DNA of 64,000 nt from Streptomyces sp. NL15-2K (GCF_030551255.1 NZ_CP130630.1:2709501-2773500), one strand, 5' to 3'. Shown: positions 25,048 to 34,537, counted from the first letter of the stretch. Notes: generated from the letters alone by a model not told the origin. Translations and numbers: made by a program.

Positions 25048-25635
25048 TTACGGCTTCCAGCCCGGGTCCCGCCCGCTCAGCCCCACCGCACGGTCGAGAA
25101 GCGGGGCCTCGTCCGGGACGGAGACGACCGGGCCGAAGATGCCGTCTCCGCGGTCGGAGTCCCGCGCCGCTGCGAAGAGCATGTCGTGCGACGCCCGCAG
25201 CGCGGCGGGGTCCGGCTCGTACCGTTGCCCGGTGGCCCGGGCCAGGTCCCAGCCGTGGATGACCAGTTCGTCGGCGACGACCGCGGCGGCGACCTCGCCG
25301 GGCAGGTCGACGCCGCCCGCGCGGGTCATGCCGGTCCAGGCGGCGGGGTCGCGCCAGGCGTCGGCGAGTTCGTCGAGGGCCTTGGACAGCTCCTCGCGCC
25401 AGCCGGGGCCGATGTCGGGCACGGCGGCTCCCGGGTCGGTGTCCGTCCTGACGCCCAGGTCCTTGCGGGCGGCGTCGCGGAAGGCGACGGCCAGGCCGGT
25501 CAGGTGCCCCAGCAGGTTGCGCACCGCGAGGTCCGGACACGGCGTCGTGGCGGAGAGCTGCGCGTCGGTGACGCCGTCGGCGAGGCGGGCCACGATGCGG
25601 GCCTGAGGTCCGAGGTCGAAGGTCGGGGCGGTCAT
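25048..25635 (-). CDS. TIGR03086/DinB-like mycothiol-dependent family protein
   Basis: 195 residues, a four-helix DinB/maleylpyruvate-isomerase-like fold. Recognisable features are TPCPDLAVRNLLGHLTG and VADELVIHGWDLARATGQ, where the His residues are probable metal ligands. Actinobacterial members are linked with mycothiol chemistry, but the substrate is unknown. It stands alone; start ATG 25635. Confidence 0.7.
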   Translation of the reverse strand: MTAPTFDLGPQARIVARLADGVTDAQLSATTPCPDLAVRNLLGHLTGLAVAFRDAARKDLGVRTDTDPGAAVPDIGPGWREELSKALDELADAWRDPAAWTGMTRAGGVDLPGEVAAAVVADELVIHGWDLARATGQRYEPDPAALRASHDMLFAAARDSDRGDGIFGPVVSVPDEAPLLDRAVGLSGRDPGWKP

Positions 25636-25765
25636 GCGGCGGCTCCTCTGGTCGTGTTCCTGAGAGGTGGACCCGCCGCGGCCACGAAACTCATCGCTTC
25701 GGACGGTATTTCTAGGGCACCTGCCCCATCTCGGCGGCGAGGCCTTAGCCGCACGATGACCAAGC

Positions 25766-27001
25766 ATGACAACCACCCCATGGACCGTCCTGCGCGTCCT
25801 GCGCGACCGCAATGCCAGGCTCTATCTCGCCGGAGTCGTGGTCTCCGGCTTCGGCACCTCGGCGCTCTGGCTGGTGTCGGGCGTGTGGGTCAAGGACCTC
25901 ACCGGCTCGGACGGTCTGGCAGCCCTGTGCATGCTCGCCATGTGGACGCCCACCCTGGCGGGCCCCCTGCTGGGCACGCTCGCCGACCGCACGCGTCGCA
26001 AACCCCTGCTGATCGGCGTGAACCTGCTGCTGGCCGCCCTCCTGCTCACCCTGTTCACCGTCGACTCCCCCGACCGCCTCTGGCTCCTGTTCGCGGTCCT
26101 GTTCGTGTACGGCGCCGCGGGCGTCGTACACGACGCCGCCGAGTCGGCCCTCGTCGCGGGCGCCGTCGACCCCGCTCTCCTCGGCGACTTCAACGGGCTG
26201 CGCATGACGGCCAACGAGGGCATGAAACTCCTCGCCCCGCTGGCCGGCGCGGGCGTGTACGCGGCGTACGGCGGACCGAGCGTCGCCCTCCTCGACGCCG
26301 TCACGTTCGTGGCCGCCACCGGTCTGTACGCCTGTCTCCGCGTCCACGAGAGCAAACCCGCGCCGCCCACGACCGGCTGGCGGGCCCAGACCGCCGAGGG
26401 CGCCCGCCACCTCTGGTCACACCCCCGGCTCCGCCCGCTCGTCCTGGCCGGCGGCACCACCATGCTGTTCGCCGGCCTCAGCGGGGCGATGATCTACGCC
26501 GTCATCGACGGTTTGGGCCGCTCCCCCGCCTACGCCGGTGTGCTGTACGCCGTGCAGGGCGCCGGCTCGGTTGCGATCGGGCTGCTCTCCGGCCCCGCCC
26601 TGCGCCGTCTGGGCACACGCCGCTTCGCCGCGTACGGCGTCGCCCTGACGGCCGCCTCCGCGGGGCTGCGGGCGATCCCGTCCGACGCGGTCGCCCTCGT
26701 GTGCGGCGTGGCGGGCGGCGTGGGGCTGCCCTGCGTCCTGATCGCCGCGCTCACCGCGGTACAGCGTGAGACGCCGGACGCGCTGCTGGGGCGGGCGGCC
26801 GCCACGGCCAACACGCTGATCTTCACGCCGAACGTGATCGGGCTCGCGGTGGGCGCCGGACTCGTCGAACTGGTCGACTACCAGTTGGTGCTGCCCGTCC
26901 TCGGCCTGGCGTGGCTGGCGTCGGCCGCACCGCTGCTTCAGAGCCCGGCGAGCCCCGCCCGCACCGCCTCCAGGTCCCCGTCCGACGCCAACCCGGCGTG
27001 A
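25766..27001 (+). CDS. MFS transporter, drug-exporter type
   Basis: 411 residues with about 12 membrane segments. The loop between segments 2 and 3 reads GTLADRTRRKPLLIG, the MFS signature. It is similar to enterobactin/macrolide-exporter-like MFS proteins. The substrate is unknown. Its 3' end overlaps the convergent TIM-barrel gene by 64 bp. Confidence 0.8.
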   Translation: MTTTPWTVLRVLRDRNARLYLAGVVVSGFGTSALWLVSGVWVKDLTGSDGLAALCMLAMWTPTLAGPLLGTLADRTRRKPLLIGVNLLLAALLLTLFTVDSPDRLWLLFAVLFVYGAAGVVHDAAESALVAGAVDPALLGDFNGLRMTANEGMKLLAPLAGAGVYAAYGGPSVALLDAVTFVAATGLYACLRVHESKPAPPTTGWRAQTAEGARHLWSHPRLRPLVLAGGTTMLFAGLSGAMIYAVIDGLGRSPAYAGVLYAVQGAGSVAIGLLSGPALRRLGTRRFAAYGVALTAASAGLRAIPSDAVALVCGVAGGVGLPCVLIAALTAVQRETPDALLGRAAATANTLIFTPNVIGLAVGAGLVELVDYQLVLPVLGLAWLASAAPLLQSPASPARTASRSPSDANPA

Positions 27002-28101
27002 TACAGCCGCAGTTCCGTCGCGCCCAGCTCGCGGGCCCGGGCCACGTCGGCCGCCAGGGTGCCGGGGCTGCCGCCCATCCCGGACACCACCCCGAAGTTG
27101 GCGGCGATCACCGCACCCTCCCGGCCCTGCTCGGCGAACGGCGCCAGCAGTCCCGGTCCGCCCGCGCACGGCACGACCACGCCGTCCGCGACGGAGAGGA
27201 TGTGCGCGGGGTCGACGCCCGGGTTGGCGCCCACATGGTAGGTCACGGGGTCGGCGTGCAGCAGCACCTGGAAGTCGTCGGGAGCGGCCGCGCGGACCGC
27301 CGCGACCGCGGTCTCCTGAAGCGTGCGGGCGGTTTCGTCGCGCCACGCGCGCGTGGCGGCCGCCTTCGCCGCGCCGAGCAGCTTCTCGACGCCGGCCCAT
27401 TCGCCGTCGTCGGGCGCGCCCTGCCACAGCGGCTCCAGCGCGCCGCGTACGGCGGCGGCCAGCTCGTCGGCGTCCAGGCCCTGGCTGCCGTACCCCTCCC
27501 GGCAGGTCGGGCAGAAGCAGAGGGCCATCAGGTACATGCCGGCGTCGCCGAGCCCGACCCCGCCGGTCTTGTCGTGGGCGTGCAGGTGCTGGAGGCCGTA
27601 CCAGCCGAGGGACTCCAGCTCGGTGCCGCGCGCCCCGGGCCGTACGGCCGCCTCGGCGGCGAGGTCGACGAGGTACGCGCGCGTGGCGGGCTGCGCGATG
27701 CAGGGGGCCCACGGGTAGCGGTCGCCGTAGGCGTTGACGACCGAGGTGCCGGGGTGTTCGGCGCCCAGGCGGGAGTTGTGCGCGAGGACGACCCAGGTGT
27801 GCACTTCGAGACCGGCGTCCACGAGCGCTGCCGCCGCCTCGCCGAAGGCGTCCCCGGGCGCCCAGTCGCCGGCCGCGTACGGGCGCAGCTCCCGCCCCTC
27901 CCACCGGTCGTCCGTGGGGTACAGCACGGCCGCGTGTTCGGCGGTGACGATGCGGTGGCGCGGGTGGCGGGGGGTCAGGGCACGCGTGGAGTGGTAGGCG
28001 GCGGCGAGCGTCACCTGTCGCACGCCGAGCGCGGCGATGCGGCCCGCGGCCTCCGGGTCCCCGTTGACGTCCCAGGGGTAGACGAAAGTCGACGCCTTCA
28101 C
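26938..28101 (-). CDS. Uncharacterised TIM-barrel-like protein linked to kdgD
   Basis: 387 residues, not confidently recognised. It starts MKASTFVYPWDVNGDPEAAG and has alternating strand-helix segments suggesting a barrel. A CFCPTCREGYG motif near residue 195 could bind a metal. No signal peptide. The GTG start at 28101 is preceded by four coupled mini-ORFs that connect it to the 5-dehydro-4-deoxyglucarate dehydratase gene upstream, and it was probably once directly overlapping that gene. This suggests a role in uronate catabolism, which is inference only. Confidence 0.6.
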   Translation of the reverse strand: MKASTFVYPWDVNGDPEAAGRIAALGVRQVTLAAAYHSTRALTPRHPRHRIVTAEHAAVLYPTDDRWEGRELRPYAAGDWAPGDAFGEAAAALVDAGLEVHTWVVLAHNSRLGAEHPGTSVVNAYGDRYPWAPCIAQPATRAYLVDLAAEAAVRPGARGTELESLGWYGLQHLHAHDKTGGVGLGDAGMYLMALCFCPTCREGYGSQGLDADELAAAVRGALEPLWQGAPDDGEWAGVEKLLGAAKAAATRAWRDETARTLQETAVAAVRAAAPDDFQVLLHADPVTYHVGANPGVDPAHILSVADGVVVPCAGGPGLLAPFAEQGREGAVIAANFGVVSGMGGSPGTLAADVARARELGATELRLYHAGLASDGDLEAVRAGLAGL

Positions 28102-28169
28102 TTGTTCTCCGCCTTCACTGGTGCTCCGCCTTCACTGGTGCTCCACCCTCACGGGTGCTTCGCCGTCAC
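28098..28169 (-). other. Chain of four overlapping six-codon mini-ORFs (17-bp tandem repeat) between kdgD and the next gene
   Basis: Four mini-ORFs lie between the stop of kdgD (28166) and the GTG at 28101: 28149-28169 (MTAKHP), 28132-28152 (MRVEHQ), 28115-28135 (MKAEHQ) and 28098-28118 (MKAENK). Each starts with GTG and ends in TGA, and each overlaps the next by GTGA. The first GTG overlaps the kdgD stop and the last TGA overlaps the real start of the downstream gene. The period is 17 bp, and each unit has a GGCGGAG-like ribosome site. It looks like tandem duplication of an ancestral GTGA stop-start overlap. Confidence 0.75.
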
Positions 28170-29107
28170 TTGTTCTCGTCCAGCAGCGCGTATCCGCGCT
28201 CGATGATCTGAGCGAGTTGCTTGACATGATCCTCGCTGGGCTCGTGCAGCGGGGGCCGGACCTCCCCCACCTCGAGTCCGCGCAGCCGTACACCGGCCTT
28301 GACGAGGGCGACGGCGTAGCCGCGGCCCTGGGCGCGCAGTTCGACGAAGGGCCGGTAGAAGCCGTCGAGCAGGCGGTTCGCGGTGGTGTCGTCACCGGTC
28401 TTGTGGGCCTCGTAGAAGGCGAGGGCGATCTCCGGGGCGAAGCAGAAGACGGCGGACGAGTAGAGCGTGATGCCGATGCCGCGGTAGGCGAGCTGGGTCT
28501 GCTCGGCGGTCGGCAGCCCGTTGAAGTAGAGGAAGTCGCCGGGGACCTCGGTGCGCACGGCGCTGATGACGCGCTGCATGAGGTCGAGGTCGCCGAGTCC
28601 GTCCTTGAAGCCGATGATCCCGTCGGTGCGGGCCAGCTCGACGACGGTCTCGGGGGTGAAGACGGCGTTGTCACGCTGGTAGACGATCACCGGCAGCGAG
28701 GTCGCCGCGGCCACCTCCCGGTAGTGCCGCAGCAGCCCGTCCTGCCCGGCGATCACGAGGTACGGCGGCATGGCGAGCAGCCCGTCGGCCCCGGCCGCCT
28801 CGGCGAGGCGCGCGTACCGCACGGCGAGCGCGGTGCCGTATCCGGCGCCCGCGACGACCGGTACCCGGCCCGCCGTCTCCTCCACGGCCGCCCGCACGCA
28901 CGCCTCGAACTCCTCCGGCGCCAGCGCGTGGAACTCCCCGGTGCCGCAGCACGCGAAGACGGCGGCGGCCCCGGCCTCGACCCCGCGACGCACGTGCGCG
29001 CGGTACCCGTCGAGGTCGACCTCGCCGTCGGGGCCGTAGGCGGTGACGGGGAAGAACAGCGGCCCGCTGGGGATACCGAGTCGAGCGGCGAGGGGGGCTG
29101 AGGTCAC
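28166..29107 (-). CDS. kdgD: 5-dehydro-4-deoxyglucarate dehydratase (DHDPS superfamily)
   Basis: 313 residues, TIM barrel. Schiff-base Lys in IIGFKDGLGDLD, catalytic Tyr in VIVYQRDNA, substrate motif CCGTGEFHAL. These match 5-dehydro-4-deoxyglucarate dehydratases (EC 4.2.1.41), which convert the compound to alpha-ketoglutarate semialdehyde with loss of CO2 and water. It stands divergent from uronate dehydrogenase, so both belong to the oxidative galacturonate/glucuronate pathway fed by the pectin lyases upstream. The lactone-processing and semialdehyde-dehydrogenase steps are not in the window. GTG start with AGGGAG ahead. Confidence 0.82.
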   Translation of the reverse strand: MTSAPLAARLGIPSGPLFFPVTAYGPDGEVDLDGYRAHVRRGVEAGAAAVFACCGTGEFHALAPEEFEACVRAAVEETAGRVPVVAGAGYGTALAVRYARLAEAAGADGLLAMPPYLVIAGQDGLLRHYREVAAATSLPVIVYQRDNAVFTPETVVELARTDGIIGFKDGLGDLDLMQRVISAVRTEVPGDFLYFNGLPTAEQTQLAYRGIGITLYSSAVFCFAPEIALAFYEAHKTGDDTTANRLLDGFYRPFVELRAQGRGYAVALVKAGVRLRGLEVGEVRPPLHEPSEDHVKQLAQIIERGYALLDENK

Positions 29108-29334
29108 GGGCTCTCCCTAGAACAGGCGCTCATGTTTATGATTGGCATCTATATGTATGAACGCGTCCACCCTAGGGAGCCCCCTGAGGACCGGTCAAGC
29201 CGACAAACACGCCTCACGGAAGCGAATTTCCCGACTCCGGGCCACACTTGACGGGATACGGCCACCCTTCATAGCGTGTCCACGCATGTGAATGTGATCC
29301 ATGCATGCGGCCGTCGACTCAAGGAGACCCGAGG

Positions 29335-30144
29335 ATGCCCGCTCCCCGCACCGTTCTGCTCACCGGCGCCGCCGGCGGGCTCGGCACCCTGATGCGGGAC
29401 CTGCTCCCCGACTACGGCTACGAGCTGCGCCTCCTCGACCTGCGCCCCATCGAGGGTGAGCCGGACGCGATCGTCGCGGACCTCGCCGACAAGGACGCCG
29501 TGCGCGAGGCCGTGCGGGGCGTCGACGCGATCATCCACCTCGCGGGCATCTCCCTGGAAGCCTCTTTCGAGAAGATCCTCAAGGCGAACATCGAGGGCAC
29601 CTACAACCTGTACGAAGCAGCCCGCGACGAGGGCATCCAGCGGATCGTCTTCGCCTCCTCCAACCACGCGGTCGGCTTCACGCCGCGCCCCCAGGGCGAC
29701 GACCCCCTCATCCCCATCGACACCCCGCGCCGCCCGGACACCTTCTACGGCCTGTCCAAGTCCTTCGGCGAGGACCTCGCCCAGTTCTACTGGGACAAGC
29801 ACCGCATGGAGACGGTGTCCGTCCGCATCGGCTCCTGCTTCCCCGAGCCGACCAGCGTGCGCATGCTCTCGGTGTGGATGAGCCCCGCCGACGGCGCCCG
29901 CCTCTTCCACGCGGCCCTGACCGCCGACGGCGTGGGACACACCGTCGTCTACGGCTCGTCCGCCAACACGCGCCTGTGGTGGGACCTGACCACCGCAAGG
30001 GCCCTCGGCTACGCACCGCAGGACGACTCCGAGCCGTACGCCGAGAAGCTGATCGCCGAGCAGGGCGAGCTCGACCCGCACAACGTGGCGCACGCCTACC
30101 TCGGCGGCCACTTCGTCAGCGACCCGCCGATCTGGCCGTACTGA
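29335..30144 (+). CDS. udh: Uronate dehydrogenase (NAD-dependent, extended SDR)
   Basis: 269 residues. Rossmann motif LLTGAAGGLGTL, catalytic YGLSK (Tyr and Lys), SSNHAVGF and a C-terminal WWDLTTARALGY typical of uronate dehydrogenases. It oxidises D-galacturonate or D-glucuronate to the aldarolactone. ATG 29335 is preferred over 29305 because AAGGAG lies 8 bases upstream. Divergent from kdgD across 227 bp. Confidence 0.82.
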   Translation: MPAPRTVLLTGAAGGLGTLMRDLLPDYGYELRLLDLRPIEGEPDAIVADLADKDAVREAVRGVDAIIHLAGISLEASFEKILKANIEGTYNLYEAARDEGIQRIVFASSNHAVGFTPRPQGDDPLIPIDTPRRPDTFYGLSKSFGEDLAQFYWDKHRMETVSVRIGSCFPEPTSVRMLSVWMSPADGARLFHAALTADGVGHTVVYGSSANTRLWWDLTTARALGYAPQDDSEPYAEKLIAEQGELDPHNVAHAYLGGHFVSDPPIWPY

Positions 30145-30186
30145 TCCGGCCCTGGGGCCTGTCCGGCGGAAAACAGACGTTCGCAA

Positions 30187-30219
30187 CGGCGGGCGGGCAC
30201 CGAACGGGCCCGTCCGCCG
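30187..30219 (+). terminator. Hairpin terminator after udh
   Basis: CGGCGGGCGGGC (30187-30198) pairs with 30208-30219 at 11 of 12 positions with a 9-nt loop, 43 bp after the udh stop. The remainder of the 309-bp gap up to the DeoR gene shows no gene and no further confident signal. Confidence 0.55.
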
Positions 30220-30462
30220 CCGCATTCGGGCACCCGCGCTGCCCGATCTCACGCGCCGGCACACAGCCTCGCAGGTCCGAGACGGTCACGGCTCACCGTG
30301 ATCGGGCACACACGGGCAGCATCGGACCCGCAACAGGCCTGGTCAGTGCCGCGCACCCGCTGTAGAACTTTCCCCCAAGGCCCCACCGGGCCCGAACGGG
30401 CATCGTGAGCCCCTGAGGCGAACGAGCCATGAGGAAGCGCAGCACGGAAGCGGGTGACGGCC

Positions 30463-31233
30463 ATGACCCCCAGAACGGCGGAAGAACGTCAGCGGGAGAT
30501 CGTGCGGGTCGCGCGGGACACCGGCTCGGTCGACGTCACCGCGCTCGCCACCGAACTGGGCGTGGCGAAGGAGACGGTACGACGGGATCTGCGCGCCCTG
30601 GAGGACCACGGCCTGGTCCGCCGCACCCATGGCGGCGCCTACCCCGTGGAGAGCGCCGGCTTCGAGACGACGCTTGCCTTCCGCGCCACCAGCCACGTCC
30701 CCGAGAAGCGCCGGATCGCGGCCGCGGCCGCCGAGCTGCTCGGGGACGCCGAGACCGTCTTCGTCGACGAGGGCTTCACCCCGCAGCTCATCGCCGAGGC
30801 GCTGCCCCAGCACCGGCCGCTGACCGTGGTCACCGCGTCCCTGCCGGTCGCGGGTACGCTGGCCGAAGCCGACGGCATCTCGGTCCTGCTGCTCGGTGGC
30901 CGGGTCCGCTCCGGCACACTGGCGACGGTCGACCACTGGACGACGAAGATGCTGGCCGGCTTCGTCGTCGACCTGGCTTACATCGGCGCCAACGGCATCT
31001 CCCGCGAGCACGGCCTGACCACCCCCGACCCCGCGGTCAGCGAGGTCAAGGCGCAGGCCATCCGGGCCGCGCGCCGCACGGTGTTCGCGGGCGTGCACAC
31101 CAAGTTCGGAGCGGTCAGCTTCTGCCGGTTCGCCGAGGTCGGCGCGCTGGAGGCGATCGTGACAAGCACGCTGCTTCCGACCGCCGAGGCCCATCGCTAC
31201 TCGCTGCTGGGACCCCAGGTCATCCGCGTCTAA
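30463..31233 (+). CDS. DeoR-family transcriptional regulator
   Basis: 256 residues. N-terminal DeoR helix-turn-helix (VDVTALATELGVAKETVRRD, about 22-41) and a C-terminal phosphosugar-sensing domain with VDEGFT, TLATVDHWTT and ANGISREHGLT. It precedes a polyol-type transporter and a zinc dehydrogenase on the same strand and probably represses them, responding to a sugar or polyol phosphate. A GTG at 30454 is an alternative start adding three residues. Confidence 0.82.
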   Translation: MTPRTAEERQREIVRVARDTGSVDVTALATELGVAKETVRRDLRALEDHGLVRRTHGGAYPVESAGFETTLAFRATSHVPEKRRIAAAAAELLGDAETVFVDEGFTPQLIAEALPQHRPLTVVTASLPVAGTLAEADGISVLLLGGRVRSGTLATVDHWTTKMLAGFVVDLAYIGANGISREHGLTTPDPAVSEVKAQAIRAARRTVFAGVHTKFGAVSFCRFAEVGALEAIVTSTLLPTAEAHRYSLLGPQVIRV

Positions 31234-31380
31234 AACCACTCACCCCGTTCATACGGCACCCTGCGCCGGACGGCACCCCTTATCTCCCCATACGTCTATC
31301 CCCAGACGCCTATCCCCATACGTCCATCTCCTCTCAGGTTTCTCCCCTCACGTACCTCCCCTCACGTCCAGGAGCGATCC

Positions 31381-32751
31381 ATGCGAACCCAGAGCCGACG
31401 ACGGCCTCCGCGAGCCACGCTCGCCATGGCCGCCGCAGGGACGCTGCTCGCCCCGCTCCTCTCCGGCTGCTGGGTCGGAGCGGGCGGGGCCGGATCGGGC
31501 GGCAATTCGATCAACGTCCTGATGGTCAACAACCCCCAGATGACAGAGCTGCAAAAGCTCGCCCCCCGCTTCACCGAAGAGACCGGCATCAAGGTCAACT
31601 TCACCGTCCTGCCCGAGAACGACGTCCGCGACAAGATCAGCCAGGACTTCGCCAACCAGGCCGGCCAGTACGACGTGGCCACCCTGTCCAACTACGAGAT
31701 ACCGATCTACGCCCGCAACGGCTGGCTGGAGGAGATGAACCCCTACGTCGCCAAGGACCCGGCGTACGACGAACAGGACGTCCTGGGGCCGATGCGCCAG
31801 TCCCTGACCGGCGACGACGGCAAGCTCTACGGCCAGCCCTTCTACGGCGAGTCCTCCTTCCTGATGTACCGCAAGGACGTGTTCGCGAAGAAGGGCCTGA
31901 CCATGCCCGCCCGCCCCACCTGGACCCAGGTGGCCGACCTCGCCGCGAAGGTGGACGGCGCCGAGCCGGGCATGAAGGGCATCTGCCTGCGCGGTCTGCC
32001 GGGCTGGGGCGAGGTGATGGCCCCGCTCACAACGGTCGTGAACACCTTCGGCGGCACCTGGTTCGACAAGGACTGGAAGGCACAGCTCGACTCCCCCGCC
32101 TTCGAGAAGGCGACGAAGTTCTACGTCGGCCTGGTCCGCGAGCACGGCGAGTCCGGCGCCGCCCAGTCCGGGTTCGCCGAGTGCCTGAACAACATGACCC
32201 AGGGCAAGGTCGCCATGTGGTACGACGCCACCTCCGCGGCCGGTTCCCTGGAGGCGGCGGGCTCCCCGGTCAAGGGCAAGCTCGGCTACGCCCCCGCACC
32301 CGTCGAGCAGACTAAATCCTCCGGCTGGCTCTACACCTGGGCCTGGGGCATCCAGAAGGCGTCCCGCAACCCGGACAAGGCCTGGAAGTTCGTCTCCTGG
32401 GCCTCCAGCAAGCAGTACGAGCAGCTGGTCGGCGACGAGATCGGCTGGTCGAACGTGCCGGCCGGCAAGCGCGCCTCGACGTACACGAACCCCGCCTACG
32501 TCAAAGAGGCCGCCGCCTTCCAGGAGATGACCAAGCAGGCCATCGAGGGCGCCAAGCCCAACGACCCCGGGGTACAGCCGCGCCCCGCGCCCGGCATCCA
32601 GTTCGTCGGCATCCCCGAGTTCACCGATCTCGGCACCAAGGTCTCCCAGGAGATCAGCGCGGCCATCGCCGGACGCCAGTCCGTCGACTCGGCCCTGAAG
32701 AAGTCCCAGCAGCTCGCCGAGCGGATCTCCGAGGAGTACGAGGGACGATGA
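31381..32751 (+). CDS. ABC transporter binding lipoprotein, sorbitol/mannitol type
   Basis: 456 residues with a signal and lipobox LLSGC (Cys31). Family-1 solute-binding protein: NVLMVNNPQMTELQKLAPRF near the start, FYGESSFLMYRKDVFAKKG mid-protein. Layout and neighbours (two permeases and a zinc dehydrogenase) resemble polyol SmoE systems. The stop overlaps the next start by 4 nt. Confidence 0.8.
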   Translation: MRTQSRRRPPRATLAMAAAGTLLAPLLSGCWVGAGGAGSGGNSINVLMVNNPQMTELQKLAPRFTEETGIKVNFTVLPENDVRDKISQDFANQAGQYDVATLSNYEIPIYARNGWLEEMNPYVAKDPAYDEQDVLGPMRQSLTGDDGKLYGQPFYGESSFLMYRKDVFAKKGLTMPARPTWTQVADLAAKVDGAEPGMKGICLRGLPGWGEVMAPLTTVVNTFGGTWFDKDWKAQLDSPAFEKATKFYVGLVREHGESGAAQSGFAECLNNMTQGKVAMWYDATSAAGSLEAAGSPVKGKLGYAPAPVEQTKSSGWLYTWAWGIQKASRNPDKAWKFVSWASSKQYEQLVGDEIGWSNVPAGKRASTYTNPAYVKEAAAFQEMTKQAIEGAKPNDPGVQPRPAPGIQFVGIPEFTDLGTKVSQEISAAIAGRQSVDSALKKSQQLAERISEEYEGR

Positions 32752-33686
32752 CCGCGACGACAACGGCCCCCGTGGCCACCACTCCCGTACCCACCGTGAA
32801 GCAGCCCCCCGCCCGGCTGCGCGCGTGGGCGACCCGGGCCCCCCTGCTGCCCGCCCTGATCTTCATGGTCGTGGTCACCCAGCTCCCGTTCGTGGCCACG
32901 CTGGTGATCTCCTTCTTCGACTGGAACGCCCTCTACCCCGACGCCCGCCACTTCACCGGCCTCGAGAACTACCGCCAGGTGCTGACCGACGCGGACCTGC
33001 GCCAGTCCGTGTGGACGACGGTCCTGCTGACGGCCGCGGTGGTCCTGGCCAGCCTGGTCCTGGGCCTCGCCCTGGCGCTGCTCCTCGACCGGAAGTTCCG
33101 TGGCCGGGGCGTGGTCCGCACGCTCCTCATCGCCCCCTTCCTCGTGGTCCCCGTAGCGGCGGCACTGCTCTGGAAGCATGTGCTCTACAACCCCGAGTAC
33201 GGCCTGTTCAATGGGTTGCTGCACTATGTGGGCGGCCCACAGCCGGACTGGATCTCCAACACCCCGCTGCTCGCGGTCGAGGCGTCCCTCGTCTGGCAGT
33301 GGACGCCCTTCATGATGCTGATCCTGCTGGCGGGCCTGCAGAGCCGCGACCAGCAGCAGATGGAGGCCGCGCGGGTGGACGGCGCGAGCGACTGGCAGAT
33401 CTTCCGCTATCTGACGCTCCCGCACCTGCGCCGCTATCTGGAACTGGGCGCCCTGCTGGGTTCGATCTACATCGTCCAGAACTTCGACGCGGTCTTCACG
33501 ATCACATCCGGCGGCCTGGGCACGGCGAACCTCCCCTACACCGTCTACCAGAGCTTCTACCAGGCCCACGAGAACGGCCTCGCCTCGGCCGCCGGCGTCC
33601 TGGTGGTCATCGGCTCGATCATCATCGCGACCTTCGCCCTGCGCGTGGTGTCGTCCCTGTTCCGCGAGGAGGTGTCCCGGGCATGA
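32748..33686 (+). CDS. CUT1 permease (MalF/SmoF type)
   Basis: 312 residues, six membrane segments, EAA loop MEAARVDGASDWQIFRYLTL. It overlaps the binding-protein gene (ATGA) and the next permease (ATGA), so all four transport and dehydrogenase genes form one coupled operon. Confidence 0.85.
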   Translation: MTATTTAPVATTPVPTVKQPPARLRAWATRAPLLPALIFMVVVTQLPFVATLVISFFDWNALYPDARHFTGLENYRQVLTDADLRQSVWTTVLLTAAVVLASLVLGLALALLLDRKFRGRGVVRTLLIAPFLVVPVAAALLWKHVLYNPEYGLFNGLLHYVGGPQPDWISNTPLLAVEASLVWQWTPFMMLILLAGLQSRDQQQMEAARVDGASDWQIFRYLTLPHLRRYLELGALLGSIYIVQNFDAVFTITSGGLGTANLPYTVYQSFYQAHENGLASAAGVLVVIGSIIIATFALRVVSSLFREEVSRA

Positions 33687-34537
33687 GCGCCATCGCCGTA
33701 CAGAATCGCGTGCGCGGCCGTCGTAAGGGAGCGGGCCTGGGCCTGGTGGCCTGGCTGGCGGGAATCGTGTTCTTCCTGCCCATCGCCTGGATGGCCCTGA
33801 CCTCCTTCCACTCGGAGCAGGACGCGGCGACCAACCCGCCGTCCTTCACCGCCGCCCTGACCCTGGACGGCTACCGCGAGTTCTTCGGCACGGGCGGCGG
33901 CGCGAGCCCCTGGCCGGCGCTGATCAACTCGGCGGTGGCCTCGGTGGCGTCGACGCTCTTCGTGCTGCTGCTGGCCCTCCCGGCGGCCTACGCACTGTCG
34001 ATCCGCCCGGTGAAGAAATGGACGGACGTCCTGTTCTTCTTCCTGTCGACGAAGATGCTCCCCGCGGTGGCCGGCCTGCTGCCGATCTATCTCTTCGCCA
34101 AGAACACCGACATGCTGGACAACATCTGGCTGCTGGTCATCCTCTACACCTCCATGAACCTGCCGATCGCGGTGTGGATGATGCAGTCCTTCCTGGCCGA
34201 GGTCCCCGTGGCGATCATCGAGGCGGCACGCGTGGACGGCGCACGCCTGCCGACTATCCTCGCGCGGGTGGTGGCCCCCATCGCCCTCCCCGGCATCGCC
34301 GCCACAGCCCTGATCTGCTTCATCTTCAGCTGGAACGAACTGCTCTTCGCGAGGGTGCTGACCGGTGTGGTGGCGGAAACAGCCCCCGTCTTCCTGACCG
34401 GCTTCATCACCAGCCAGGGCCTGTTCCTGGCGAAGGTGTGCGCCGCGTCGCTCGTCATCTCCCTGCCGGTGCTCGCCGCGGGGTTCGCCGCCCAGGACAA
34501 ACTCGTCCAGGGCCTGTCGTTGGGAGCCGTGAAATGA
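33683..34537 (+). CDS. CUT1 permease (MalG/SmoG type)
   Basis: 284 residues, six membrane segments, EAA loop IEAARVDGARLPTILARVVA. It ends with the LSLGAVK tail usual for MalG-type permeases and overlaps the dehydrogenase start by 4 nt. No ATPase is present in the operon. Confidence 0.85.
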   Translation: MSAIAVQNRVRGRRKGAGLGLVAWLAGIVFFLPIAWMALTSFHSEQDAATNPPSFTAALTLDGYREFFGTGGGASPWPALINSAVASVASTLFVLLLALPAAYALSIRPVKKWTDVLFFFLSTKMLPAVAGLLPIYLFAKNTDMLDNIWLLVILYTSMNLPIAVWMMQSFLAEVPVAIIEAARVDGARLPTILARVVAPIALPGIAATALICFIFSWNELLFARVLTGVVAETAPVFLTGFITSQGLFLAKVCAASLVISLPVLAAGFAAQDKLVQGLSLGAVK

